Shown here piece by piece: positions 40,711 to 49,748 of a stretch of DNA of 64,000 bases. Source of the DNA: JAXGOI01 sp040767605 (GTDB lineage Bacteria; Bacillota; Dehalobacteriia; UBA4068); contig JAXGOI010000001.1 in NCBI GenBank assembly GCA_040767605.1, forward strand, positions 62,001 to 126,000, written 5' to 3'. The position numbers and the translations under genes were made by a program. Every line of letters starts with the position of its first letter. The stretch's first letter is position 1. A model generated the notes under the pieces. It was given only the letters and a program-made list of their open reading frames with translations. It was not told where the DNA came from and ran no database searches.

Positions 40711-40738
40711 ACAGCAATTTTCTCTTTGCATATACTTA
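40711..40738 (+). promoter_or_regulatory. Possible sigma-K-like promoter for dpaAB
   Basis: AC (40711-40712), 16 bases, then CATATACTTA (40729-40738), one mismatch from the sigma-K pattern AC-N16-CATANNNTA. It ends 30 bases before the dpaA TTG start. dpaAB is mother-cell late-expressed in Bacillus. This is motif-based inference. Confidence 0.4.
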
Positions 40739-40767
40739 CAATATACATGTTGCAGGGAGTGAGATTA

Positions 40768-41712
40768 TTGCCATCAGCCAAAAATCAAATTATTGAAAAT
40801 ACGGCGGCAGGCGCCTTGGGAGCCGATAAAGTTAAAATTGCGGTTTTAGGGGGAGATGCCCGGGAATTCCCCCTTATTAAGGAGCTTTTAAAGGATTATA
40901 AGGTGGCGGCCTTTGCCAGGCCGGGGCATTTAATGCCTGGGGGAACCATTATTTGCGATACGGTTTCAGAGGCCTTTTACGGTGCGGCGGGGATAATTTT
41001 GCCTATGCCCGGAATAAAAAATGACGGCAGCTTATTTTGCGTGGGGGATATTAAAGTACGCCTTTTTGAAGAAGATTTTTCCTCCCTTTTACCTCAAACG
41101 CCGGTTTTAGTGGGGGCGGCCTCGGATTTTTTACGCCGGGCGGCTAAAAAATTTTCTTTAAGGGTTTTACCCATGGTAGAAACGGATGAAATCGCCATTC
41201 CCAATTCCGTACCCACGGCGGAGGGGGCAATTTCTATGGCAATTGCCAACAGCCCCGGCGTATTGGCGGGGTCGGTCTCTTTAATTCTGGGTTATGGAAG
41301 GGTGGGGCAGGCTTTAGGGGACCGTTTGCGCTGCCTTGGCAGCCGGGTAATTGTGGCAAACAGGGGAGAGCCCAGAAGCATCCTTGCCCAAAGCAGGGGC
41401 TTTGAAATTACCCCTTGGCTGGAATGGCAGAGCGTTTGCCCCAGGGCCGATTATATTTTTAATACCATTCCCAGCCCCATGCTTACCGCCGGAGTTTTAG
41501 AAAAATTAAAAAATACGGCTTTAATTTTGGATTTAGCCGCAAGCCCCGGGGGAACAGATTTTGCAGCCGCCAAAGAGCTGGGGAAAAAGGCAATTTTAGC
41601 CTCAGGGCTGCCGGGGCGTTTTGCGCCCCTTACAGCGGGGGAAATTTTAGTTAGGGTCTATCCGAAAGTGCTTAAAGAATGCTTAGATTTAAACAGGAGG
41701 GGAGAAATATGA
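40768..41712 (+). CDS. dpaA: Dipicolinate synthase subunit A
   Basis: The product has 314 residues from the TTG at 40768 (AGGGAG eight bases upstream). An upstream TTG at 40726 would start inside the putative promoter and is rejected. DpaA with DpaB oxidises the DapA product to dipicolinic acid, the Ca-chelator of the spore core. The first domain starts KIAVLGGDAREFPLIKEL; a second Rossmann fold has LILGYGRVGQALGDRL (about 190-205). IFNTIPSPMLT and ILDLAASPGGTDF follow. The stop overlaps the dpaB start (ATGA). Confidence 0.95.
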   Translation: MPSAKNQIIENTAAGALGADKVKIAVLGGDAREFPLIKELLKDYKVAAFARPGHLMPGGTIICDTVSEAFYGAAGIILPMPGIKNDGSLFCVGDIKVRLFEEDFSSLLPQTPVLVGAASDFLRRAAKKFSLRVLPMVETDEIAIPNSVPTAEGAISMAIANSPGVLAGSVSLILGYGRVGQALGDRLRCLGSRVIVANRGEPRSILAQSRGFEITPWLEWQSVCPRADYIFNTIPSPMLTAGVLEKLKNTALILDLAASPGGTDFAAAKELGKKAILASGLPGRFAPLTAGEILVRVYPKVLKECLDLNRRGEI

Positions 41713-42398
41713 CAAAAAAAGAAATAAACGGCGCTGATAATTACGCCGAAAAAGATAAATGCAAAGAAATTGCCAATAAATCCGCCGATGTCAATTCAAT
41801 TGATTATAGCTGCTTAAAAGGCTTAAAAGTAGGCTTTGCCATTACGGGCTCCCATTGTACAATTGATAAAGCCATAAAAGAGATGAAAACTCTGCGGGAA
41901 TTAGGGGCTTTTATTGTGCCGATAATTTCAGATTCCGTAAGAATATCCGATACCCGCTTTGGCAGGGCCAAGGAATGGCGGGAGAAAATTATCGCAGCCG
42001 GCGGTAATTCAAATATTATCGACAGCATTGTTTCAGCCGAACCGGTGGGCCCGGATAAGCTGGTGGATATAATTTTAATTGCTCCCTGTTCCGGGAATAC
42101 CCTGGGCAAATTGGCTAACGGAATCAGCGACAGCCCCGTTTTAATGGCGGCCAAGGCAAATTTACGCAATCAAAGGCCGCTGGTTTTAGCTATATCAACC
42201 AATGACGGCTTAGGAGGGAATTGCAGAAATATCGGCCAGCTTTTAAATACAAAAAATATATTCTTTGTTCCCTTCCGTCAGGATAACCCTTATTCCAAGC
42301 CCAATTCCCTCATGGCGGAGATGCCGAAAATCCCGGAAACAATAATTTTTGCCTTAAAGAGTCAACAAATACAGCCTTTATTGCTTAAAAGCAATTAA
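41709..42398 (+). CDS. dpaB: Dipicolinate synthase subunit B (flavoprotein-like)
   Basis: The product has 229 residues from the ATG at 41709, chosen because AGGAGGGGAG precedes it and it overlaps dpaA by four bases. A 35-residue Lys/Asn/Asp-rich N-terminal extension precedes the core, which begins LKGLKVGFAITGSHCTID. That is the flavin-dependent decarboxylase-like (flavoprotein) fold, followed by SVRISDTRFGRAKEWREKI, DIILIAPCSGNTLGKLANGI, SDSPVLMAAKA and LAISTNDGLGGNCRNIG. It acts with DpaA in the mother cell. The N-terminal extension is not typical of Bacillus DpaB. Confidence 0.95.
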   Translation: MTKKEINGADNYAEKDKCKEIANKSADVNSIDYSCLKGLKVGFAITGSHCTIDKAIKEMKTLRELGAFIVPIISDSVRISDTRFGRAKEWREKIIAAGGNSNIIDSIVSAEPVGPDKLVDIILIAPCSGNTLGKLANGISDSPVLMAAKANLRNQRPLVLAISTNDGLGGNCRNIGQLLNTKNIFFVPFRQDNPYSKPNSLMAEMPKIPETIIFALKSQQIQPLLLKSN

Positions 42399-42411
42399 TT
42401 TCTCCCTTACC

Positions 42412-42440
42412 TTGCAAATAAACCATTTAAGAGGTATAAT
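42412..42440 (+). promoter_or_regulatory. Promoter for asd-dapA
   Basis: TTGCAA (42412-42417), 17-base spacer, TATAAT (42435-42440). It makes asd and dapA independent of the sporulation genes just upstream. Confidence 0.7.
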
Positions 42441-42474
42441 GGATGAGATTAACTAAATTTGGAGGCTGAGTAGA

Positions 42475-43515
42475 ATGAAGAAGTTTACTGTTGCAATTGT
42501 TGGTGCAAGCGGCGCTGTTGGCAGCGAAATACTTAAGGTCTTAGCTTTACGCAATTTTCCCATCGAAAAATTAAAACTTCTGGCAACAGAGAGATCTGCT
42601 GGTATGAAGATAAAATATCAGGGCAAAGAATACACTGTAGAAAAGACCGCTCCCGAATCCTTCGAGGGCTGCGATATTGCCTTTTTTGCCGGCGGATCTG
42701 CAAGTAAGCTTTTTGCTCATGAGGCTGTTGCCAGAGGCGCGGTAGTAATTGATAACAGCAGTGCCTTCCGTTATGATCCGGAAATACCCCTGATTGTTCC
42801 CGAAGTTAACCCGGAAGATGCCTCATGGCATAAGGGCATAATCGCCAACCCCAATTGCTCAACAATTCAAATGGTGGTTGCTTTAAAGCCCCTCCATGAT
42901 GCCGCTAAAATTAAGCGGGTTGTTGTTTCTACCTATCAGGCTGTTTCAGGCGCCGGGGCCGAGGGCCTTGTGGAATTAAGAGAGCAAACGGCGGAATTAA
43001 GCAAGCTTGCCCCTGAAGATATGGGCAGCGCTTCTGTGGAGAATAAAGTATTTGCTCATCAAATTGCCTATAATGTCATTCCCCATATTGATGCCTTCCA
43101 GGAAAACGATTATACAAAAGAAGAAATGAAAATGACCTGGGAAACTCAAAAAATGTTCCATTGCCCGGAGATTAAAATAAGCGCCACCACAGTTAGGGTT
43201 CCTGTGTATCGCAGCCATTCCGAGGCCATTAATATTGAATTGGAAAAACCCCTCTCCCCCCAGGAGGCAAAAGAAATTTTGCGTAAAGCCCCTGGTGTTA
43301 TAGTTATTGATAACCCTGCAGAAAAGCAGTACCCTATGCCTATCCATACCAGTGATACCGACGAGGTATATGTTGGCCGGATCAGAAAGGATATTTCTAC
43401 AGAGAACGGTTTGGCCCTTTGGGTTGTTGCGGATCAAATTCGCAAAGGCGCCGCCACCAATGCTGTTCAAATTGCCGAGCTGGTGATAAAAGAGGGTTTG
43501 CTGTTAAAAAAATAA
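42475..43515 (+). CDS. asd: Aspartate-semialdehyde dehydrogenase
   Basis: The product has 346 residues and reduces aspartyl phosphate to aspartate semialdehyde, the branch metabolite used by Hom and DapA, both encoded in this window. Visible features are the NADP motif IVGASGAVGSEILKVL (8-23), FFAGGSASK, the active-site Cys in NPNCSTIQMVVAL (near 128), YQAVSGAGAEG, and the substrate His/Arg region VRVPVYRSHSEAI. A dapG aspartokinase, present between asd and dapA in Bacillus, is absent here; lysC at 15.3 kb supplies that step. Confidence 0.97.
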   Translation: MKKFTVAIVGASGAVGSEILKVLALRNFPIEKLKLLATERSAGMKIKYQGKEYTVEKTAPESFEGCDIAFFAGGSASKLFAHEAVARGAVVIDNSSAFRYDPEIPLIVPEVNPEDASWHKGIIANPNCSTIQMVVALKPLHDAAKIKRVVVSTYQAVSGAGAEGLVELREQTAELSKLAPEDMGSASVENKVFAHQIAYNVIPHIDAFQENDYTKEEMKMTWETQKMFHCPEIKISATTVRVPVYRSHSEAINIELEKPLSPQEAKEILRKAPGVIVIDNPAEKQYPMPIHTSDTDEVYVGRIRKDISTENGLALWVVADQIRKGAATNAVQIAELVIKEGLLLKK

Positions 43516-43559
43516 GGCAGGTTCAGGCAGTTTTCTAAAAAAATAGAGGAGGTCTTATT

Positions 43560-44438
43560 ATGTTTTTTGGTAATGTACTAACGGCGATGGTAACTCCGTT
43601 TAATAAAGATGGCCAGGTGGATTTTGCTAAAGCACAAAAATTAGCCGAACATTTAATTAATAACGGCTCCGACGGTTTAATTGTAGCAGGCACAACCGGG
43701 GAAAGCCCCACCCTTAGCAAAGAAGAAAAGCTTAAGCTTTTTACGGCTGTAAAAGAGGTTGCCAAAGGTAAGGCTTCTGTAATTGCCGGCACCTCAAGCT
43801 ATGATACCGCAGCTTCCGTAGAATTAACCAAAAAAGCCGAAAGCGCCGGGGCAGACGGTATTTTGGCCGTTTCCCCCTATTATAATAAACCCCCCCAGGA
43901 GGGGCTTTATCAGCATTTTACGGCAATGGCCGCCGCAACATCCCTGCCGGTAATAATTTATAATATTCCCGGCCGCTGCGGTGTAAATATTTTACCCGAA
44001 ACCATGGCTCGTTTAGCTAAAGTTGAAAATATTGTAGCCGATAAAGAAGCAGCCGGCAGTGTGGAGCAATTGGGTGAAATCCGCCGCCTTTGCGGTGAGG
44101 ATTTTCATCTCTATTCCGGGGATGATTCCCTTACCCTGCCCTTCCTTTCCTTAGGCGCCACAGGCGTAATAAGCGTGGCCAGCCATTTGGTGGGCAAAGA
44201 GCTTCAGGAAATGGTTTCCGCCTTTAAGAGAGGCAGAGTAGAAGATGCCGCAAAAATGCACTACCATTTACTGCCTATGTTTAAAAATATATTTATAGTT
44301 ACAAACCCAATACCCATAAAATATGCTGTAAACAGGGTAATTATGGATGTAGGCCCTTGCCGCCTGCCCATGGTAGAACCCAATGAAAAAGAAATTCAAG
44401 TGCTTGAAGCCATGTTGCATGACTATGGCTTATTATAA
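43560..44438 (+). CDS. dapA: 4-hydroxy-tetrahydrodipicolinate synthase
   Basis: The product has 292 residues and condenses pyruvate with aspartate semialdehyde through a Schiff-base Lys. Motifs are AMVTPFNKDGQVDF (9-22), VAGTTGESPTLSKEEK (about 41-56), VSPYYNKPPQEGLYQHF, the catalytic Tyr in IIYNIPGRCGVNI (near 133) and the Schiff-base Lys in VADKEAAGS (near 161). YSGDDSLTLPFLSLGATGVISV follows. An AGGAGG ribosome binding site and the short gap place it in one operon with asd. Confidence 0.97.
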   Translation: MFFGNVLTAMVTPFNKDGQVDFAKAQKLAEHLINNGSDGLIVAGTTGESPTLSKEEKLKLFTAVKEVAKGKASVIAGTSSYDTAASVELTKKAESAGADGILAVSPYYNKPPQEGLYQHFTAMAAATSLPVIIYNIPGRCGVNILPETMARLAKVENIVADKEAAGSVEQLGEIRRLCGEDFHLYSGDDSLTLPFLSLGATGVISVASHLVGKELQEMVSAFKRGRVEDAAKMHYHLLPMFKNIFIVTNPIPIKYAVNRVIMDVGPCRLPMVEPNEKEIQVLEAMLHDYGLL

Positions 44439-44520
44439 GATTCTTTAATTTATCTCGATTAGATTTTTAGCAATTGGGAAATAATGGATTAAAGGATCGC
44501 AAAATAGCCGGCGGAATTCG

Positions 44521-44556
44521 CAGCACAGCCCGGGGTTTTAACGGGCTGTTTTGCTG
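44521..44556 (+). terminator. Probable terminator after dapA
   Basis: CAGCCCG (44526-44532) and CGGGCTG (44542-44548) flank GGGTTTTAA. The outer CAGCA/TGCTG can also pair. A TTTT run follows. It lies just before rnj. Confidence 0.65.
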
Positions 44557-44588
44557 TGGGTAGATTATGCCGAAAAAAGGAGAAATTT

Positions 44589-46565
44589 ATGACAGATTCT
44601 TTAAAACCAGACTCTCAGAATAAACAAGAGAAAAAGCCCTCAGCTAATACCTTAAGGGCTAAAACAAAAAGCAAAAACCTCAAGCCGCGGGAAAATACCC
44701 CGGAGAAAAACCAGGGCAGGCCTTTAGCCCCTAAAAAGCCCGCTAAAACCCTTCCCCAGGGTTTAAGTAAAAACAGCCCCTTAAATGCGGAGCATAAGGG
44801 CAAAGAAAAACCAAACCAAAAAGCTAAGCCTGCTGCTAAATCAGAAAAACCGGCGGCCGCCAATAGGCCGGCCCCTAAAAAACTCCCGTCCTCTAAAGGC
44901 CATGGGGGCTCTGAGCCCAAGCTTAAGGTTATACCCTTAGGGGGTTTAGGTGAAGTCGGCAAGAATATGACCCTTCTTCAATATGAGGATAATATAATCG
45001 TAGTTGATGCCGGGGTTATGTTTCCCGAGGACGAGCTTTTAGGGATAGATATGGTTATCCCGGATTATTCCTATTTACTGGAAAATAAAGAAAAGCTTAA
45101 GGCCTTTCTTCTTTCCCACGGGCATGAGGACCATATCGGCAGCCTGCCCTATGTAATAAAAAGCTTTTTAGATGTGCCGATTTACGGCTCCCGGCTGGCC
45201 CTGGGGCTTTTAAAAGGTAAATTTCAGGAGCATAGAATTAATGCCAAAATGGTAGAAGTTCAGCCTAGGGCAAAAATTCAAATCGGCCCCTTTATAATTG
45301 AGCCTATCAGGGTTACTCACAGTATTCCGGATACTCTTTCCTTCGCCATTCATACCCCTGTGGGGAGAATTTTAATGATGAGCGATTTTAAGCTGGACAT
45401 GTCTCCTATTGACGGCAAAATGATGGATTTTGGCAGTATAGCCCGTTTAGGGGAGCAAGGCGTACTTCTTTTAATGATGGACAGCACAAATGTAGAAAAA
45501 AATGGTTTTACCCCTTCAGAAAAAATGGTGGGCAGCACCTTTGACAGAATTTTGCTTTCTACCTCCGGCAGGGTAATAATTACCTCTTTTGCCTCGAATG
45601 TTCACCGTGTTCAGCAGGCAATTTGGGCTGCGGAAAAAAGCCGCCGCAAAGTTGCCATTTTAGGCCGGGGCATGGTAAATGTAAGTACAATTGCCAAGGA
45701 ATTAGGCTATTTGGATATTCCGCCGGGTATATTAATTGATGTGGATCAGGCCAACTCTCTGCCGGCGGATGAAGTATTGATTCTGACTACCGGGAGCCAG
45801 GGCGAGCCTTTGGCCGGCCTTTCCAGAATGGCCATGAATGAGCATAAGCAGGTTCATATAGGCCCGGGGGATACCGTAATTGTTTCCGCCACTCCTATTC
45901 CCGGCAATGAGCGTTTAGTCGGCAGAACAATCGATAATCTTTTCCGTTTAGGCGCCAATGTTATTTATGAGCGCAGCGAGGGCATTCATGTTTCCGGCCA
46001 TGCCAGCCGGGAGGAATTAAAAGTAATTATAAATATGGTTAAGCCCAAATATTTTATGCCAATGCACGGGGAATACCGCATGCTATATAAGCATGCTCTT
46101 TTAGCCCAGCAATTAGGGATACCGGAAGAAAATACCTTTGTTATGGAAAATGGCGAGGTATTGGAAATCGGCCGCCGCCGCTGCAGAATAAGCGGCACGG
46201 TTACAGCGGGCAGGGTTTTAATTGACGGCTTGGGTATCGGCGATGTGGGCAATACCATTTTAAAAGAAAGAAAGCTCCTTTCCGAAGGGGGGGTTGTTGT
46301 TGTAAATATTATTTACAGCAAAAAGAACGGCAAAATTCTCCACGGCCCCGAAATTTTTACCAGGGGATTCATATTTGAAAAGGAATATGAGCATATTATC
46401 GGTGAAGCAAGAAAAAAAGTAGTCAGCATCTGCACCAAAAATAGTGAAGACGGCAAAATTGACTGGAATGCCGCCAGAGGGCAAATCCGCAGCAATTTAA
46501 GTCATTTTCTCTTTGACAGAATGGGCCGCAGACCTATTGTTTTGCCGGTAATTACCGAGGTGTAA
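44589..46565 (+). CDS. rnj: Ribonuclease J
   Basis: The product has 658 residues from the ATG at 44589 (AAGGAG upstream). A 105-residue Lys/Pro/Asn-rich disordered N-terminal extension precedes the catalytic core. The core shows VIPLGGLGEVGKNM, the metallo-beta-lactamase motif SHGHEDHIGSLPYV (about 188-201), THSIPDT, the beta-CASP region ITSFASNVHRVQ, TTGSQGEP and HVSGHA with MPMHGEYRML. The C-terminal domain follows (DRMGRRPIVLPVITEV). RNase J has 5'-3' exonuclease and endonuclease activity in mRNA decay and rRNA maturation. The basic extension is much longer than in Bacillus RNase J1/J2. Confidence 0.95.
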   Translation: MTDSLKPDSQNKQEKKPSANTLRAKTKSKNLKPRENTPEKNQGRPLAPKKPAKTLPQGLSKNSPLNAEHKGKEKPNQKAKPAAKSEKPAAANRPAPKKLPSSKGHGGSEPKLKVIPLGGLGEVGKNMTLLQYEDNIIVVDAGVMFPEDELLGIDMVIPDYSYLLENKEKLKAFLLSHGHEDHIGSLPYVIKSFLDVPIYGSRLALGLLKGKFQEHRINAKMVEVQPRAKIQIGPFIIEPIRVTHSIPDTLSFAIHTPVGRILMMSDFKLDMSPIDGKMMDFGSIARLGEQGVLLLMMDSTNVEKNGFTPSEKMVGSTFDRILLSTSGRVIITSFASNVHRVQQAIWAAEKSRRKVAILGRGMVNVSTIAKELGYLDIPPGILIDVDQANSLPADEVLILTTGSQGEPLAGLSRMAMNEHKQVHIGPGDTVIVSATPIPGNERLVGRTIDNLFRLGANVIYERSEGIHVSGHASREELKVIINMVKPKYFMPMHGEYRMLYKHALLAQQLGIPEENTFVMENGEVLEIGRRRCRISGTVTAGRVLIDGLGIGDVGNTILKERKLLSEGGVVVVNIIYSKKNGKILHGPEIFTRGFIFEKEYEHIIGEARKKVVSICTKNSEDGKIDWNAARGQIRSNLSHFLFDRMGRRPIVLPVITEV

Positions 46566-46594
46566 GGCTGACTCCCAATAAGGAGGGTTTAGCT

Positions 46595-47716
46595 TTGCCG
46601 TATTCATATGCCAGGGAGTATTTATGCAGTTTCCCCTATTTTCAGGCTTTTTTAAAAAATGAAATTAACCCGGATTTAGTTCCCTCAGATGAAGGTGAAA
46701 ACAGAGAGAGTAAAAAAGACGGCAATCAGGACGGGGCTCATAATTTAAGCGAATTTGGGCAGCTTACTTTGCCTAAAAACGAGAGCAATATTCATGTAAT
46801 AACTATAGTAGGCCAGGTGGAGGGGCATTTGGAAATGCCGCCTCAAAATAAGGCCACAAAATATGAGCATATTATCCCCCAATTGGTGGCGGTTGAGCAA
46901 AGCCAAAATATTGAAGGCCTGATTATTATTTTAAATACCGTTGGCGGCGATGTTGAGGCGGGGCTTGCCATTGCGGAAATGATAGCCTCTTTATCCAAGC
47001 CCACGGTTTCTCTGGTTTTAGGCGGCGGCCACTCTATTGGCGTGCCTATTGCAGTGGCTGCCAAAACATCTTTTATTGCTCCCACAGCCACCATGACAAT
47101 TCATCCTATTCGTCTTACGGGTATGGTTGTAGGGGTGCAGCAAAGCTTTGATTACCTTGAGCGTATGCAGGACAGGGTTATAAGTTTTATTTCAAGCCAT
47201 TCGCATATCAGCGCTAAAAAACTGAAAAATATGATGATGACCACTGGTGAGCTGGCCCGGGATGTAGGCACAATAGTTGTGGGAGAAAATGCTGTTCAAT
47301 GCGGGCTTATTGATTGTTTAGGGGGCCTGGATTCCGCCATTGCGGATTTACGCCAGCAAATTCAGGTTTATCGGGCTGCCAAAGCCGAGAACAGGCCTTT
47401 TATTTATTCCCCTAAAAATACCGCGGGGAATTTAATTAAAAATAATTCCCGGAAGAATCCGGCGAAAAAAACTTATAATAATAAAACGGCGGCTCATAAA
47501 AAGAAGAGCCCGAAAACCGCCGCTATTGCCCAAACTCCTGAAATCGAAGAAGGCCATGGTTTTCTTTGCACCGATATCAAAGACAAAGAAAGCCCGGTGA
47601 ATAAAAACGGCCAGATTAACAAAAGAAAAGAAAGCTCTGAGGCATTTAAAAACAGCGGAACCCAGAATAAAGCCCTAAAAGAAAATAATGCCGATTTTAA
47701 TAAAGGGGAGGAATAG
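46595..47716 (+). CDS. tepA: ClpP-like serine protease TepA, extended
   Basis: The product has 373 residues with a TTG start; Bacillus TepA has about 245. The ClpP-like fold carries NTVGGDVEAGLAIAEMI (about 110-126), the nucleophile Ser in GGGHSIGVPIAVAA (about 147), the His in TMTIHPIR (about 169) and Asp in LARDVGTIV (about 226). The N-terminal 60 residues and a C-terminal tail of about 105 residues rich in Lys, Asn and Ala are extra and look disordered. TepA-type proteins are encoded between rnj and ftsK in sporulating Firmicutes and are linked to protein translocation or spore protein turnover; the substrate is unknown. Confidence 0.92.
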   Translation: MPYSYAREYLCSFPYFQAFLKNEINPDLVPSDEGENRESKKDGNQDGAHNLSEFGQLTLPKNESNIHVITIVGQVEGHLEMPPQNKATKYEHIIPQLVAVEQSQNIEGLIIILNTVGGDVEAGLAIAEMIASLSKPTVSLVLGGGHSIGVPIAVAAKTSFIAPTATMTIHPIRLTGMVVGVQQSFDYLERMQDRVISFISSHSHISAKKLKNMMMTTGELARDVGTIVVGENAVQCGLIDCLGGLDSAIADLRQQIQVYRAAKAENRPFIYSPKNTAGNLIKNNSRKNPAKKTYNNKTAAHKKKSPKTAAIAQTPEIEEGHGFLCTDIKDKESPVNKNGQINKRKESSEAFKNSGTQNKALKENNADFNKGEE

Positions 47717-47718
47717 TT

Positions 47719-47931
47719 ATGATCTGGAGCATAATCCCCGAAGAAATTATTTTCGGCAATCTTAATCAAGACGAAGTTAAAAGCGGGAGAAGAACGAGAG
47801 ATTATTTAGGCAAAAGGGTTCAAACAATACCCTACCGAGAAGGGGAAGACAGGATAATTGCTTTAATCAGCAGCAATCCGCAGGATTTTCTTGATTTGCG
47901 CTTCTCTCCGGGGACAATTATTAAAAATTAA
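47719..47931 (+). CDS. ylzJ: YlzJ-like family small protein
   Basis: The product has 70 residues. MIWSIIPEEIIFGN and the end DFLDLRFSPGTII match the YlzJ-like family, which lies between tepA and ftsK/spoIIIE in Bacillus and many Clostridia. The function is unknown. It starts two bases after the tepA stop, with GGGGAGG as ribosome binding site, so it is co-translated with tepA. No membrane segment or cysteine is seen. Confidence 0.85.
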   Translation: MIWSIIPEEIIFGNLNQDEVKSGRRTRDYLGKRVQTIPYREGEDRIIALISSNPQDFLDLRFSPGTIIKN

Positions 47932-48002
47932 GCCAAACACTTAATTAATTTGAATTTGCCTAAAGAATCCAAACAATTAGAGTATTGAATGGAAAAAAAC
48001 CT

Positions 48003-48046
48003 AATCCTATGTTAAAATAATTAAGTTGGCATAGGGTTTTGTTTTG
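48003..48046 (+). terminator. Possible terminator after ylzJ
   Basis: AATCCTATG (48003-48011) pairs with CATAGGGTT (48030-48038) with one G-U pair. The loop is 18 bases and TTTTGTTTTG follows. The large loop lowers confidence. Confidence 0.5.
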
Positions 48047-48112
48047 AAAACAAGTTAATAGCCTAGCAAGCTAATAAAAAATAAATTAATAACTAAAAAT
48101 GAAAGGGAGCAT

Positions 48113-49720
48113 ATGACTGAAATTTTATTTGGACTCTTTGGCGGTTTAGCGCTATTTATTTTTGGTATGCAATCCATGGGCGCCGGTTTGCAAAGAATCG
48201 CCGGCAGCAAAATGAGGCGGATTTTAGAAGTCCTAACCGGGATACCGATTGTAGGTGTTTTGTTTGGGACATTGGTTACCGCTGTTGTTCAAAGCTCAAG
48301 CCTTACCACAGTATTGGTGGTTGGTTTTGTTAATGCCGGTTTAATGACCTTAAAGCAGGCTATTGCTGTAATTATGGGTGCAAATATAGGTACTACAATA
48401 ACCGCCCAGATTTTAGCCTTCAAAGTCGATAAATATGCATTGCCTATTTTGGCCATAGGTTTTATAATCTATTTTTTCATTAGGAAGAAAAAAATCAAGG
48501 ATATCGGCTATGTAATATTCTCCTTTGGCTTGTTGTTATTTGGCTTGTTTTTAATGAGCCATTCAATGTCGCCCTTAAGGGAGCTGGAGGCCTTTCGTGA
48601 GGCGGTGCTGTTTTTTGGCAAATACCGCATGCTTGGGCTATTAATCGGACTTTTACTTACAGTTATTATTCAAAGCTCCAGTGCTTCGGTGGGTATTTTA
48701 CTGGCCCTATCTACCCAAGGCTTAATTGGGCTGGATGCCGCCCTGCCAATATTATTGGGAACAAATATCGGCACCTGTGTAACTTCTGTTATTGCCTCGG
48801 TTGGCACAAAGCTTACGGCTAAAAGAGCAGCCCTAGCCCATGTTTTATTTAATGTATTAGGCTCGCTGGTTTTCCTGATTCTTTTGCCGTTTTTTGAGGA
48901 TATAGTTTTAGCCGTTTCCCCGGCAAATGATATTGCCAGGCAAATAGCCAATGCCCATACTTTTTTTAATATTTTAACAACAATCCTGGTTCTACCCTTA
49001 ATTAATTATTTTTCCAGCCTTGTTGTTAAGCTTTTGCCCGGGGAGGAAAAGACTATTCAAAAAAGCACCATGTTTTTGGATTGGCCAAATACCACCTCAC
49101 CTCATATTGCAATTCCCCTTGCCGCCCGGGAGGTTGCCCGTATGGGGGAAATAGCCGCGGATAATCTGGATAAATCTCTTGAAGCCTTCATAAAACAAGA
49201 CCTGGAATTAATTAAAGAGGTTGAGGAAATGGAGGATCTAGTAGATTATTTAGAAAAAGAAATTACCCTTTACCTGGTTAAGGCTGCCCAAAACGAAATG
49301 ACGGAAGAGCAGTCTATTATACATACGGGGCTGCTTCATGCCTCAAACGATATTGAGCGTATTAGCGACCATGCGGATAATATTGCCCAAATGGCGCTCT
49401 TTTCCTATGAGGAAGGCCTTTCCTATTCAGATTCCGCAATTGAGGAATTAAAAGAAATGCATAAGCTGGTAATATCCGTCCTCCATAAAGCTCTGAAGGC
49501 CTTACTTACTAAAGATGCCGATTTGGCGGCGGAGGTTTTAGCCGAGGATGAGAATATAGATGCCATGGAAAAACAGCTGAGAAAAACCCATATTGTCCGG
49601 CTTAATGAGGGCAAGTGCCGCCCCGGCTCCGGGGTTGTATTTTTGGATATAATCAGCAATTTAGAGAGGGTTGGCGACCATGCTAATAATATCGCTCATG
49701 TGGTTATCGGGGATTTATAA
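48113..49720 (+). CDS. Na+/phosphate cotransporter family protein with PhoU-like domain
   Basis: The product has 535 residues. The N-terminal 310 residues hold two inverted NptA repeats with about eight to nine membrane spans and the paired signatures VVQSSSLTTVLVVGFVNAG (about 62-80) and IIQSSSASVGILLALSTQG (about 185-203). Each is followed by a GANIGTTIT or GTNIGTCVT segment that binds sodium and phosphate. Residues 340-535 form a PhoU-like helical domain (NDIERISDHADNIAQMA and ISNLERVGDHANNIAHV). It probably imports phosphate with sodium. It stands between ylzJ and ftsK, which adjoin in Bacillus, so it seems to be a local insertion. Confidence 0.93.
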   Translation: MTEILFGLFGGLALFIFGMQSMGAGLQRIAGSKMRRILEVLTGIPIVGVLFGTLVTAVVQSSSLTTVLVVGFVNAGLMTLKQAIAVIMGANIGTTITAQILAFKVDKYALPILAIGFIIYFFIRKKKIKDIGYVIFSFGLLLFGLFLMSHSMSPLRELEAFREAVLFFGKYRMLGLLIGLLLTVIIQSSSASVGILLALSTQGLIGLDAALPILLGTNIGTCVTSVIASVGTKLTAKRAALAHVLFNVLGSLVFLILLPFFEDIVLAVSPANDIARQIANAHTFFNILTTILVLPLINYFSSLVVKLLPGEEKTIQKSTMFLDWPNTTSPHIAIPLAAREVARMGEIAADNLDKSLEAFIKQDLELIKEVEEMEDLVDYLEKEITLYLVKAAQNEMTEEQSIIHTGLLHASNDIERISDHADNIAQMALFSYEEGLSYSDSAIEELKEMHKLVISVLHKALKALLTKDADLAAEVLAEDENIDAMEKQLRKTHIVRLNEGKCRPGSGVVFLDIISNLERVGDHANNIAHVVIGDL

Positions 49721-49748
49721 ACTTATAGGCAATTAGTTAAGATTATTT

